Assembly: GCF_026460885.1 (NCBI RefSeq)
Contig: NZ_JAOVZW010000019.1
Span: forward strand, 1-64,000
DNA length: 64,000 bases
Source: Chryseobacterium formosum
GTDB lineage: Bacteria; Bacteroidota; Bacteroidia; Flavobacteriales; Weeksellaceae
Reading direction: 5' to 3'
Shown: in pieces, positions 33,961 to 42,402 of the stretch
Position numbering within the stretch: the first letter of the stretch is position 1
How the letters are laid out: each line of letters starts with the position of its first letter
Position numbers and translations under genes: made by a program
The notes under the pieces: model-generated
Seen by the model: the letters and a program-made list of their open reading frames with translations, nothing else
What the model was told of the DNA's origin: nothing
Databases searched by the model: none

Positions 33961-35208
33961 TTAATTGATTAAAATTCCAACCAAATCCTGAAGAATCTTC
34001 TGTGAAACAAAAGACACAAAATCTGGTCTATCAAGATGTGGAAGATATAATTTAAAAGTTTCTGAATTATTGTTAACTCTAATTGTGTAATAAACTGTCC
34101 CAATATCTTTTCCATCCTCCCCTTTTCCGGGACCGGCAACTCCTGTTGTAGAAAGGGAAATATCGGTTTTAAATAAATTCTGACAACCTTCTGCCATTTC
34201 TCTTGCAACTTCTTCACTTACCACAGTAAAACGCTCAATCGTACCTTCAGAAACATTTAGAATATCAATTTTCTTTTCGGTTGCGTAAGCTACAATTCCG
34301 CCGATAAAATATTTTGAACTTCCTGAATTTGAAGTCAGTAATTTTGCCAATTCTCCACCTGTACAACTTTCAGCCGTAGAAATTGTCAATTCCTTTTCGT
34401 TTAAAATTTCGGCTAAAATCTTTTCAATTTTATCTTCATTGGTTGCAATAATATTTTCACCAATAATCGGAAATAATTTCTGAATCTGATTTTCAAGTTG
34501 AATTTGCAAAAACTGCTCGTTTTCTCCGGTTGCAGTTAATCTCAATTTCACTCTGGTTCCAACAGGAAGATAAGACAACGCCATATTTTCAGGTAATGCC
34601 AATTCCCACTCTTCAATTTTATCGGCTAAAATACTTTCGGGAATTCCAACAACAGAAACAATTCTTGTAGAAATATAATTCAGATTAAATTTTTCTTTTA
34701 GATAAGGAATAATCTGGTCTTTAATCAACGGTTTCACTTCATAAGGAACTCCCGGCAAACTGAAAGACAATTTTCCGTCTCGTTCCATCATCATACAAGG
34801 TGCGGTTCCGTAATGATTCTGAAAAACAGTAGATTTCGTAGGAACAAAAGCCTGTTCGCGGTTTCTTTCAAGAATTTCAATTCTTCCGCGCTTTTCCATA
34901 TACGCTCTAAGATGTTCAAAAGTAACCTCATCCAAAGCTATTTCATCATCAAAAAATTCAGCTAAAGCTTTCTTAGTTTTATCATCTCTAGTCGGCCCTA
35001 AACCTCCTGTTGTAATAACTAAATCTCCAATTTCAAAAGCTGATTTCATTGTGCTTTTAATAATGTCTATTTCGTCTGAAATAGTGAAAATCTGTACAAC
35101 TTTGATTCCGATATTTTTAAGTTCAGTAGCGATGAAATTTGAATTGGTATCGACCGTATTTCCGGAAAGAATTTCGTCACCGATCGTGATAATAACTGCG
35201 TTTTGCAT
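33961..35208 (-). CDS. cinA: CinA-family protein (nicotinamide mononucleotide deamidase-related)
   Basis: A 415-residue two-domain protein. The N-terminal molybdopterin-binding-like domain (about 1-170) has ITIGDEILSGNTVDTNSNF, TTGGLGPTRDDKT and FSLPGVPYEVKPL. The C-terminal CinA domain (about 255-415) has ISTAESCTGGELAKLLTSN, a GGIVAYATEKK motif, and STTGVAGPGKGEDGKDIGTV. The C-terminal domain of CinA deamidates NMN in pyridine nucleotide salvage, and the N-terminal domain can act as an ADP-ribose pyrophosphatase (established for studied members). Cytoplasmic, monocistronic. Confidence 0.95.
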   Translation of the reverse strand: MQNAVIITIGDEILSGNTVDTNSNFIATELKNIGIKVVQIFTISDEIDIIKSTMKSAFEIGDLVITTGGLGPTRDDKTKKALAEFFDDEIALDEVTFEHLRAYMEKRGRIEILERNREQAFVPTKSTVFQNHYGTAPCMMMERDGKLSFSLPGVPYEVKPLIKDQIIPYLKEKFNLNYISTRIVSVVGIPESILADKIEEWELALPENMALSYLPVGTRVKLRLTATGENEQFLQIQLENQIQKLFPIIGENIIATNEDKIEKILAEILNEKELTISTAESCTGGELAKLLTSNSGSSKYFIGGIVAYATEKKIDILNVSEGTIERFTVVSEEVAREMAEGCQNLFKTDISLSTTGVAGPGKGEDGKDIGTVYYTIRVNNNSETFKLYLPHLDRPDFVSFVSQKILQDLVGILIN

Positions 35209-35320
35209 ATTTTAAATTTGAATAAATTCATTACAAATGACGTGAAAATCTCCGTAGCGAACAAAAGAAAATGATTTTTTATATCTTTGATTTGAACTGT
35301 CTACAACTATAATAAAGAAT

Positions 35321-35797
35321 ATGACTAAATATGATGATGCTTCATGGCATTATGGAGGAGATTTTCCAGAAGGAATTCCCGAGAAAAACAGTGCAACTCA
35401 CACCGGAATGTTTCTCAATTGGTGTATTAACAATGATTTGATTTCAGAAGAATTTAAAGAAGATGCTGAAGAAGAAATCGAAAAATTAATGAGAAGAGAA
35501 ATCACTGGTGCAGAATTTATCCTCCAATCTATGGACGGAAAATTTTCGGAATATGATTTAAATGATTTGGGAAATGCTTTTGCCAAAGATTATTATGTTG
35601 ACGAAACAGATTTTGCAGATAAATACAGTTCATTTGCGACTGATTACATTAATATTTTTGATTCTGTAGCGGAAGAAAGCGATTTTGAATATGAAACTTT
35701 TTATCACATTGAAGATAGTTGGGAAAACTATGATTTGATGAAACAGATTATAGATCATCGTTTTTTGGAGTGGAAAGAGTACAGAAATTTGAATTAA
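35321..35797 (+). CDS. Conserved protein of unknown function (KYDDASWHYGGDFP type)
   Basis: A 158-residue acidic, soluble protein. The N-terminus KYDDASWHYGGDFPEGIP and then ATHTGMFLNWCINNDLIS mark a widespread uncharacterised family that I remember as DUF7832; the number is from memory and uncertain. The remainder is Asp/Glu/Tyr-rich (DYYVDETDFADKYSSFATDY). There is no signal peptide or membrane segment. It stands alone, divergent from cinA, and is followed by a hairpin repeat. Relatives are often found near immunity-like or polymorphic-toxin genes, but no toxin is visible here. Confidence 0.6.
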   Translation: MTKYDDASWHYGGDFPEGIPEKNSATHTGMFLNWCINNDLISEEFKEDAEEEIEKLMRREITGAEFILQSMDGKFSEYDLNDLGNAFAKDYYVDETDFADKYSSFATDYINIFDSVAEESDFEYETFYHIEDSWENYDLMKQIIDHRFLEWKEYRNLN

Positions 35798-35806
35798 ATC
35801 ATAAGT

Positions 35807-35883
35807 TTTGTCATTCTGAACGAAATGGAATGAAGTGAAGAATCTATTTTTTAATGTGGAGATTCTTCCTTCAGAATGACAAA
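35807..35883. repeat. Dispersed GTCATTCTGAA inverted repeat
   Basis: TTTGTCATTCTGAA at the left is perfectly complementary to TTCAGAATGACAAA at the right. The inner arms GAAGAATCT and AGATTCTTC also pair. Half of this element is found at 25619-25662, and a variant with GTCATTCCGTAGGAATCT arms is at 50506-50580. Confidence 0.8.
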
Positions 35884-35927
35884 CTATATATTAAATTATT
35901 TTAAGATTGCTTCGTTGGCAATGACAA

Positions 35928-36467
35928 CTAATCATGTTTTACCCAAATTAAATCACCGGTATTGTAACCTAATTTCTGAGCTTTTGCTAAAAATCGTTCT
36001 TTAATACTGTTTGGAATTTCTTTGTTCCTAGATAATATCCAGATATATTTTGTGGAATTTCCTACAACCAAAGCATTTTGATAACCATCATCGATGTCGA
36101 TAACATTATAACCAGCCCAAATTGGTTTAAAAAATGAAACTTTCAGTCTTGCTTCTGATTTATCGTTAACAAATTTAGCCTCACCAATTGATTCTTTCCA
36201 TTCTTTTTTAACGTAATTGTAACCTCTGTTCTGAACTTTAATCGTTCCGTCTGAATTGAGTGAATAATTGGCGGTGACATTATCCATATTTTTCTCGAAT
36301 TTATAATCGAAACGGGCAATTTCGTACCATTTTCCAAGATATTTATCTGAATTAAAATTGGTAATGGCAGTTGCACCTTTTGGAATTCCGACCGAACAAG
36401 AATTGAAAATCATTAATCCTATAATGCCTAAAGTTACTGGAATAGTAATTTTTTGAAACGTTTTCAT
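35928..36467 (-). CDS. Lipocalin family lipoprotein (Blc-like)
   Basis: A 179-residue bacterial lipocalin. The start at 36467 gives MKTFQKITIPVTLGIIGLMI with a lipobox NSC at about Cys 24; an upstream ATG at 36500 is less likely. The lipocalin motif 1 is YLGKWYEIARFDYKFEKNM, motif 2 DDGYQNALVVG, and the last helix is preceded by YIWILSRNKEIP. Blc-type lipocalins are outer-membrane lipoproteins that bind lysophospholipids or other lipids (family knowledge). No operon partner visible. Confidence 0.9.
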   Translation of the reverse strand: MKTFQKITIPVTLGIIGLMIFNSCSVGIPKGATAITNFNSDKYLGKWYEIARFDYKFEKNMDNVTANYSLNSDGTIKVQNRGYNYVKKEWKESIGEAKFVNDKSEARLKVSFFKPIWAGYNVIDIDDGYQNALVVGNSTKYIWILSRNKEIPNSIKERFLAKAQKLGYNTGDLIWVKHD

Positions 36468-36520
36468 AATACTAAATTTTGTGTATGATAAAAAATTCAA
36501 AAATGATGCCTTTTAATTTT

Positions 36521-36800
36521 AAATCATTGAGATTTATTAAGCAGTTGAGACAGGTTAAGTTGAGCTTCGATTAAAGTTGAATGCTTATAAAATCTATTTG
36601 AACTCTCCTTAAAAAACTTAATTCCTGAAATAATCTTAATTGTTCAAATAATAAATATGTTTAATTAAACCATTAAGATTTATTAAGTTGTTTAGAAAAA
36701 TTAAGATGAGCCTCGCTTTAAGCAGAATACTTATTAAAATCTATTAGATTTTTCCTTAATAAAACTTAACTACTTAATAAATCTTAATGGTTAAAATAAT
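36521..36800. repeat. Tandem pair of about 130-bp elements with terminal inverted repeats
   Basis: Copy 1 spans about 36521-36652 and copy 2 about 36667-36800. Both open with AAAYCATTRAGATTTATTAAG and close with its near-inverse (TAATCTTAAT, TAAATCTTAATGG). Internal blocks such as GAGCYTCG, AATACTTAT/AATGCTTAT and AAAATCTATT keep the same order. In copy 2 the 20-bp ends are almost perfect inverted repeats. The region fills the gap between the lipocalin and response regulator genes; no coding potential was seen. Confidence 0.75.
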
Positions 36801-36817
36801 TTCTACATTTAAAATTT

Positions 36818-37552
36818 TCAAGAAAAAACTTTCAGAAACTGTTCTTTAAAACTTCCGGAAACCTCAATTTCTGTTTCGTCTGAAAGTGTTGCTGTTCCGC
36901 TTTTGTGGTAAGATTTCACAAAATTAGTATTGATAATATGAGAACGATGAACCCTTACAAAAGGATTTTCAAGTAAATCATCGAAATGCTTTAAAAACCT
37001 ACAAACCATTTTCTTAGAGCCGTCTGTAAGATAAACCTGAGTAAAATTTCCGTCCGCCTGAAGTCTTACAATATCTTCTGTTTTTACCACATCAAAACCT
37101 TGTAGAGTCGGAAGAATTAACTGTTGCTTTTCTGGTTTTAATTTTAAGTTTTCTAAAAGAATTTTATTTCGATTGAGCTCTTCTTTATTTTCAAGACTTT
37201 CTACGACTTTATTCACAGCCAAAATCAATTCCTGAATATCAATTGGTTTTAAAATATAATAACTCGCAGATTTGTTTAAAGCCTGAAGAGAATATTGTGA
37301 AAACGCCGTGATAAAAATGGTTTCGTATGAAAATTCTTTAGTCGCTTCCAACACATCAAAAGCATTTCCGAAAGGCATTTCTACATCCAAAAAAACGAGT
37401 TGAGGTTGTTTTTCTGCAATCAACGGAACGGCTTCTTTGATGTTTTCCGCTTCGCCCAAAATCTCGACTTGCGGACAGTATTTTGCGAGATAATTTCTCA
37501 GAACTTCTCTTGCAATTTTTTCGTCGTCTACGATTACGGATTTTATTTTCAT
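36818..37552 (-). CDS. LytTR-family response regulator
   Basis: A 244-residue regulator of the AlgR/AgrA/LytR class. The receiver domain (1-120) has acidic D9 and D10, phospho-acceptor D56 in LVFLDVEMP, T82 in ITAFS and K102 in LKPID. The LytTR DNA-binding domain (about 140-240) has VVKTEDIVRLQADGNFTQVYL and FVRVHRSHIINTNFVKSYH. It lies 28 bp downstream of the histidine kinase gene, and the two form an operon. LytTR domains bind paired direct repeats about two helical turns apart. Four such repeat pairs occur upstream of the divergent genes at 39.5-43.2 kb, making it their likely activator (inference). Confidence 0.95.
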   Translation of the reverse strand: MKIKSVIVDDEKIAREVLRNYLAKYCPQVEILGEAENIKEAVPLIAEKQPQLVFLDVEMPFGNAFDVLEATKEFSYETIFITAFSQYSLQALNKSASYYILKPIDIQELILAVNKVVESLENKEELNRNKILLENLKLKPEKQQLILPTLQGFDVVKTEDIVRLQADGNFTQVYLTDGSKKMVCRFLKHFDDLLENPFVRVHRSHIINTNFVKSYHKSGTATLSDETEIEVSGSFKEQFLKVFS

Positions 37553-37580
37553 CTTTTTAAGTTGAAATTAAGGTTGAGGT

Positions 37581-39362
37581 TTAGCTATTGATTAATTTAT
37601 AAGAAATTTCAACAAAAACTCCATTTTCAGAATCTTTTACAGAACACAAAATATCTTTTTTATATAAATCATTCAACAACGTAATTCTTTCTAAAGTATT
37701 CTTCATTCCTCGGCCTTTTCTGCTTTTTTGGTGTTCGGTTTTTTGTTTTTTGCTTTCTTCGATTCCTATTCCGTTGTCTTCGATGAAAATGTTCAAAGAA
37801 TCGTTGTTTTTTTCAAATTTTAAACTTAAAAATCCTTTTTCGGTTCTGTATCTTAAGCCGTGCCAGATTGCATTTTCAAGAAAAGGCTGAATGAGCATTC
37901 CGGGAACTTTTAAACTTTGGGTATTTAGATTTTCGTCGACTTCAATTTCATAATCAAACTTATCTGCAAAACGTGTTTTTTCTAAAGCTAAATAATTCTG
38001 AAGTAAATCTAATTCCTGCTGAAACGGAATAAAATCTTCTGTAGAATTTTCCATCACGCCACGCATCAGCTTTGAAAATTTGGTTAAATATTGATTGGCT
38101 TCCAGTTCGTTATTTGTGGCAATAAAATGATTCACAGAATTTAAACTATTAAAGATAAAATGCGGATTCATTTCACGACGAAGCGATTGTAAAGCAATTT
38201 TTTTGTTTTTGATCTGAACTTTTTTTAAGGTTCTGAAAATAAAAAATATCAAACCAATTAAAATAACCAAAGCTCCAATTAAACTATAATTAAATAGGTT
38301 TTTCTTGCGAATCAACTCGTCTTTCAGTTTCTTTTCCTGCAGAAGTTGAGAAATTTTCTGTTCGGTATCTTCAAGAATTTTATTATCAACCAAACTTCGG
38401 TCTTTTGAAACCAAATCAGGTAACTTTCCAAGAAAATCACGGTATAATTTCACAGAAGCATCTGTATTTTCTGAAATATTATACAGACTGTCGAGTTTTT
38501 GAACACTTTTTTGAGCTTCTAAAGTATGACCTTTATTTAATGCAATATCGTAAGCGTTTTTCAATAAAACAATGGCTTCTTTCGGATCATTTTTCTTGAT
38601 ATAAATTTCCGCCAATTCCTGAATCTGCTCTACTTTTTTCTGAGAATTATCTTTAACGAAATCTTCCTTTAAAACAGATTTTTTTGCTTCAATGGCTTTG
38701 TCAAAATTTTTATTTTCAACATACAAATCCGTCAGTTTTTGGTTGATAGCTAAAGCTTGTTGTGGAGCCTGTTCTTTTGAAATTTTATAGGCATTATTTA
38801 GGTTTTCTTCAGCTTTGGGAATATTTTTATTTTCGATATTTAGATCTGCCATTTGGCTATAGCCTATCGCAAGATCTTCTTTATTATTTTCTTTTTCGCT
38901 AATCTGAATGTTGTTTTGTATGGCATCCATTCGCATTACCGGAGAACTTGATTTTAACCTTGATGCATCATTAGAATTCTGCATTTTTTTAGCTTTAGAA
39001 TAGCCTACATTCGATGCTGCTTCATAATTTCCTGCCGCTGCTTTCAGTTTATTCTGACTTTCCTGTGACTGTGCTAATTTTCGGGTTACTTTTTCAAAGT
39101 TTTGTTTGTCTTTGAGCTTTTCGTAGATATTTTTTGATTTAATAAAATATTCTTCACTTTTTGGGAAATTTCCGCTGTTGAAATAAGTTTCGCCAATATT
39201 ATAATACGAGTCGGCTTCTGCAGATTCGTTTTTGGTATCGACCGCTTTTTTAAGCTTTGAAGATTCGGCAACAATTTCTTTAGTATCTCTGCTGCTTTGC
39301 GAATACAAAATATTCGCAGAAAACAACACCAAAAAAAATGCAAAAAGCCTAATAAATTTCAT
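37581..39362 (-). CDS. LytS-type sensor histidine kinase with TPR sensor region
   Basis: A 593-residue sensor. A signal sequence (FIRLFAFFLVLFSANILYS) leads into TPR repeats (about 45-330, for example YYNIGETYFNSGNFPKSEEYF). Then comes one transmembrane helix (YSLIGALVILIGLIFFIF, about 354-371) and a His_kinase domain with REMNPHFIFNSLNSVNHF (phospho-acceptor His about 401). The ATPase N-box-like WHGLRYR and glycine box IEDNGIGIEES follow, then GRGMKNTLERI. The TPR part is probably periplasmic. It is cotranscribed with the LytTR regulator. The first repeat pair of the predicted regulon lies 40 bp upstream of its start, so autoregulation is possible. Confidence 0.93.
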   Translation of the reverse strand: MKFIRLFAFFLVLFSANILYSQSSRDTKEIVAESSKLKKAVDTKNESAEADSYYNIGETYFNSGNFPKSEEYFIKSKNIYEKLKDKQNFEKVTRKLAQSQESQNKLKAAAGNYEAASNVGYSKAKKMQNSNDASRLKSSSPVMRMDAIQNNIQISEKENNKEDLAIGYSQMADLNIENKNIPKAEENLNNAYKISKEQAPQQALAINQKLTDLYVENKNFDKAIEAKKSVLKEDFVKDNSQKKVEQIQELAEIYIKKNDPKEAIVLLKNAYDIALNKGHTLEAQKSVQKLDSLYNISENTDASVKLYRDFLGKLPDLVSKDRSLVDNKILEDTEQKISQLLQEKKLKDELIRKKNLFNYSLIGALVILIGLIFFIFRTLKKVQIKNKKIALQSLRREMNPHFIFNSLNSVNHFIATNNELEANQYLTKFSKLMRGVMENSTEDFIPFQQELDLLQNYLALEKTRFADKFDYEIEVDENLNTQSLKVPGMLIQPFLENAIWHGLRYRTEKGFLSLKFEKNNDSLNIFIEDNGIGIEESKKQKTEHQKSRKGRGMKNTLERITLLNDLYKKDILCSVKDSENGVFVEISYKLINS

Positions 39363-39401
39363 AAAACAAAGATATACATATAATTGATGTACGAAAAATG
39401 A

Positions 39402-39432
39402 TTCACCAAGTGAAAATCTGCATTCACCAAGT
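39402..39432 (+). promoter_or_regulatory. Predicted LytTR operator 1
   Basis: Direct repeats TTCACCAAGT at 39402-39411 and 39423-39432, period 21 bp. A -7 element TAAGTTTG lies at 39461-39468, 28 bp after the second repeat. It sits between the divergent kinase gene and the first regulon gene at 39494. Confidence 0.8.
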
Positions 39433-39493
39433 TGACTTTAAATTGTTTTTGATAGGCGATTAAGTTTGCAGTATAATTTTAAACTTAATTATC

Positions 39494-40069
39494 ATGAAAA
39501 ATTTATCTTTTTTATTACTTATTGCACTGGTATTTTCTAATTTTCAGATTTCTGCTCAAACTAAATTAATCTCCTATAAAAGTCACAGCGGAGATATGAA
39601 ATATTTTGAAAAAAGTATTGTAGAAAACAGTTCTAACGCTAATTATTCCAATCTGGGAATGGCACCTGAAAGATATATTACTAACTCAAAACTAGACAGC
39701 GTGATTATCATCGACGATAAAAAAAGCGTAATTGTAACCTCAACATTTTGCAAAACAAGAAGAAGCGAAAATCCCGAAAAATGGAGACCTGGAAGAGATA
39801 CCGTTTACAATCATCAAGTTTTTTCAAATGAAAACATAGAAGGCATGAAAAAAACACTTAAAGAAAAATACAACTTCCAGAATGACATCGACAGCACTGT
39901 TTTTCTGAAATTTGATAAGAAAACAAAAGAATACAAACCGATTTCTAATAAAAAAGTAATCAAAACAGCAGAAGTAAAAAGCTTAAAATCTAAAGATGAA
40001 ATGCTGTATTTATTTGTGGTAACTATTGTTTTTGTAGCATCGGTGTTTGTTTATAGAAAAAATCGTTAA
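39494..40069 (+). CDS. Hypothetical exported, C-terminally anchored protein of the LytTR regulon
   Basis: A 191-residue protein not recognised as a family. It has a signal peptide (LSFLLLIALVFSNFQISAQ), a polar mature domain with TSTFCKTRRSENPEKWRPG and VFLKFDKKTKEYKPIS, and a C-terminal transmembrane helix (LYLFVVTIVFVASVFVY) followed by RKNR, so the bulk faces the periplasm. It is the first gene behind predicted operator 1 and is followed 7 bp later by a polytopic membrane protein, forming an operon. A role in envelope sensing or maintenance is inference. Confidence 0.65.
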   Translation: MKNLSFLLLIALVFSNFQISAQTKLISYKSHSGDMKYFEKSIVENSSNANYSNLGMAPERYITNSKLDSVIIIDDKKSVIVTSTFCKTRRSENPEKWRPGRDTVYNHQVFSNENIEGMKKTLKEKYNFQNDIDSTVFLKFDKKTKEYKPISNKKVIKTAEVKSLKSKDEMLYLFVVTIVFVASVFVYRKNR

Positions 40070-40076
40070 AATTTAA

Positions 40077-41219
40077 ATGGTGGATTGTAAATCAAATATT
40101 ACAAGAAATTTTGCTGTTTTCTTTGGTGTCTTTTGTCTGCAGTTTATTCTTTTCTTTCCTTTAAGTTTTCTAAGTGATTTCCAGTTAAAAATTAGTCAAT
40201 TCGTATTTGGAGATTTCACTCAATTTCTTTTAGACATTATTTTTAACAAAAGGAATAACAGAATAGATTACAGTTCGGATAGTTGCTCGATGTTGATTTT
40301 AATGATTGTTTTATTGATTACCTCGGCAATTTTCAGTTTTCTGATAAAGAAAAGATGGACAAAACGTTTTTTATTAATAACAGAATATGTTTGTGTAATT
40401 TACATTTCTATTATCCTGATAAAATACGGCATTGATAAAATTTTTAAAACGCAATTTCCCGAACCCGAATCTAATATTCTGTTTACAAGATTTGGGAATT
40501 TAGATAAAGATATTTTATTCTGGAGCACAATTGGAACATCAAAAATTTACAATATTATTACAGGTTCAATTGAGATTTTTTCCGGCATTTTACTATTACT
40601 TAAACGTTCTCAGTTTTTGGGATTATTGCTTGCAATTGTTTGTTTTAGTCAAATATTAATTATCAATATCAGTTTTGATATTTCGGTAAAATTATTTTCA
40701 TTGATTTTACTTTTGATGAATATTTTTTTGTTGAGAAAAAACGGTTGGGAACTTATTCTGAAAATTATTAGCCTTCCAAAAAAGACTTTTCTTGACCAAA
40801 CTTCAACTCTTCCGTACAAAATTTTTCTAAAGATTTTGATTTTAGGAATCGTATTGGTGAAAATTGGAATGCCGTATTTTAATAAAGAAGAAAATAAAAA
40901 TTCTGTGCAATTGACAGGAGTTTATGAAATAACTTCTCACGAAAGTCCTTACAAATATTTATTTTTTCATAAAGACCAGTACTTGATTTTTATGGAAAAA
41001 TCTTCGGAAAAGATGACTGCATTTCATTATGATATTTCTTTTGATAATCAAATTATCCTTGAAGATTATCAACACAATATTTCTAAACATTTATTAGTGA
41101 AAGATGAGAAAGACAGCACCATTGTTTTTTCTTTTAATCATCAGATGATTCACGCTAAACCTATTAATTATAAAAAAATGAATGCAATGCAGGATCGGTT
41201 TCATGTTTTGGTTGATTAG
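40077..41219 (+). CDS. Polytopic membrane protein with DoxX/MauE-like region
   Basis: A 380-residue protein with about seven predicted membrane helices in the first two thirds (for example VFFGVFCLQFILFFPLSFL, MLILMIVLLITSAIFSFLI, LLITEYVCVIYISIILI). The segment YGIDKIFKTQFPEPESNIL, then GNLDKDILFWSTIGTSKIYN and ISFDISVKLFSLILLLMNIF, recurs in Bacteroidota DoxX-like membrane proteins. The last 110 residues form a soluble domain (LTGVYEITSHESPYKYLFF). It is encoded 7 bp after the preceding gene and shares its operator. Function unknown; DoxX-like members are linked to quinone or thiol redox. Confidence 0.65.
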   Translation: MVDCKSNITRNFAVFFGVFCLQFILFFPLSFLSDFQLKISQFVFGDFTQFLLDIIFNKRNNRIDYSSDSCSMLILMIVLLITSAIFSFLIKKRWTKRFLLITEYVCVIYISIILIKYGIDKIFKTQFPEPESNILFTRFGNLDKDILFWSTIGTSKIYNIITGSIEIFSGILLLLKRSQFLGLLLAIVCFSQILIINISFDISVKLFSLILLLMNIFLLRKNGWELILKIISLPKKTFLDQTSTLPYKIFLKILILGIVLVKIGMPYFNKEENKNSVQLTGVYEITSHESPYKYLFFHKDQYLIFMEKSSEKMTAFHYDISFDNQIILEDYQHNISKHLLVKDEKDSTIVFSFNHQMIHAKPINYKKMNAMQDRFHVLVD

Positions 41220-41237
41220 CCACCAATCATTATCTCT

Positions 41238-41268
41238 CTCACCAAGTGAAAATCATTTTTCACCAAGT
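41238..41268 (+). promoter_or_regulatory. Predicted LytTR operator 2
   Basis: Direct repeats CTCACCAAGT at 41238-41247 and TTCACCAAGT at 41259-41268, period 21 bp. A -7 element TAAGTTTG lies at 41297-41304, 28 bp after the second repeat, and the gene start follows at 41332. Confidence 0.85.
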
Positions 41269-41331
41269 TTTAGTTAACTAATCTTTCCTGAGCTTTTAAG
41301 TTTGCACTATTAAACTTAAAAATTAGTCATT

Positions 41332-42297
41332 ATGAAAAAACTTTCTTTATTTTCTTTTATTGCTTTATCTTCATTTACTTTTGGACAGGCTTCTGGAAAT
41401 ATTAATTATCAAAATCAATCCAACAACCAATATCAGTTTAGATATCCTGATGCAAATATTAATGTAAACTCACCCTCATCAAATAATATTTTTATCAATA
41501 TCAAAGGCTTGGCAAATATAAAAGCCGATCAATATGTTGCGATTTTCAGTTTAACTCAGGTCGCAGAAACTGCCGAAGAAGTAAATGAAATGATGGATAA
41601 ACGCTTAAATTCTTCAATTTCACAAATCAAACTTTTAAAAGGAAGCGAAACATTTATTGATATGATATCGTTCGTTCCCGTTTACAATTACGATGTTGAG
41701 AAAAAAGTATTCAGTAAAAAAACATATAACGAAGTTCCAAAAGGATTTGAACTGAAGAAAAATCTACACGTAAAATTTTCAGATCCGGCACAACTAAATC
41801 AATTGATTACCATACTTTCTAAAAACGAAATTTATGATTTAGTGAGAGTCGATTATTTTGCAAGCAATCTTGAAAATATTAAAAAAGAGTTGATGAACAA
41901 AGCAAAAATAGCTTTGCAGGAAAAAACAAAAAATTATGAATTCATGATTGGCGAAACTTTCACTAATTCAACCAGAAGCTTGAGTGATGGCTACAAGATT
42001 GTTCTCCCTTCTGAAATGTACAAATCTTATGAAGCTTACAACAGTTCGTCTCTTTCACTCACCAAATCAGCCAATGTAAATCAGGCAAACAAGTCGACAA
42101 CGATGTTTTATCAGCCGATTTTAGATAAAGAATTTGATTTTGTAATTAATCCCACAATATTAGAACCGGTTATTCAGATAATGTATGAAGTTAAAATGAT
42201 AATTACTAAAGAGAAAAAACAGGAAGTAAAAGATCAAAAATCCTATATTTTGATTACTCCAAATGGTGATATGAGAGATTTGAATATAGCTAAATAA
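41332..42297 (+). CDS. SIMPL (DUF541)-like periplasmic protein
   Basis: A 321-residue exported protein. The signal peptide is LSLFSFIALSSFTFGQ. The core (about 60-240) has the SIMPL pattern: INIKGLANIKADQYVAIFSLTQ, then VNEMMDKRLNSSISQIKLL, and a later LMNKAKIALQEKTKNYEFMIGE with the alanine/lysine-rich helix typical of the family. SIMPL/DUF541 proteins (BP26, YggE) are periplasmic and linked to envelope or oxidative stress (family knowledge). It is monocistronic behind predicted operator 2. The sequence is more divergent than the neighbouring SIMPL protein. Confidence 0.7.
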   Translation: MKKLSLFSFIALSSFTFGQASGNINYQNQSNNQYQFRYPDANINVNSPSSNNIFINIKGLANIKADQYVAIFSLTQVAETAEEVNEMMDKRLNSSISQIKLLKGSETFIDMISFVPVYNYDVEKKVFSKKTYNEVPKGFELKKNLHVKFSDPAQLNQLITILSKNEIYDLVRVDYFASNLENIKKELMNKAKIALQEKTKNYEFMIGETFTNSTRSLSDGYKIVLPSEMYKSYEAYNSSSLSLTKSANVNQANKSTTMFYQPILDKEFDFVINPTILEPVIQIMYEVKMIITKEKKQEVKDQKSYILITPNGDMRDLNIAK

Positions 42298-42310
42298 TAT
42301 TTTCTAAATC

Positions 42311-42341
42311 TTCACCAAGTGAAAACCTCAGTTCACCAAGT
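42311..42341 (+). promoter_or_regulatory. Predicted LytTR operator 3
   Basis: Direct repeats TTCACCAAGT at 42311-42320 and 42332-42341, period 21 bp, spacer GAAAACCTCAG. A -7-like element TAATTTTA lies at 42369-42376, 27 bp downstream; the gene starts at 42403. Confidence 0.85.
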
Positions 42342-42402
42342 TTACAAAATTTCAGTTTTTATTCGAAGTAATTTTACTTTAGAAATTTAAAATAAAACAA
42401 TT

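Noticed and set aside
33969..34217. 82-codon ORF inside cinA
   Set aside because: Same-strand shadow frame of the well-supported CinA C-terminal domain.
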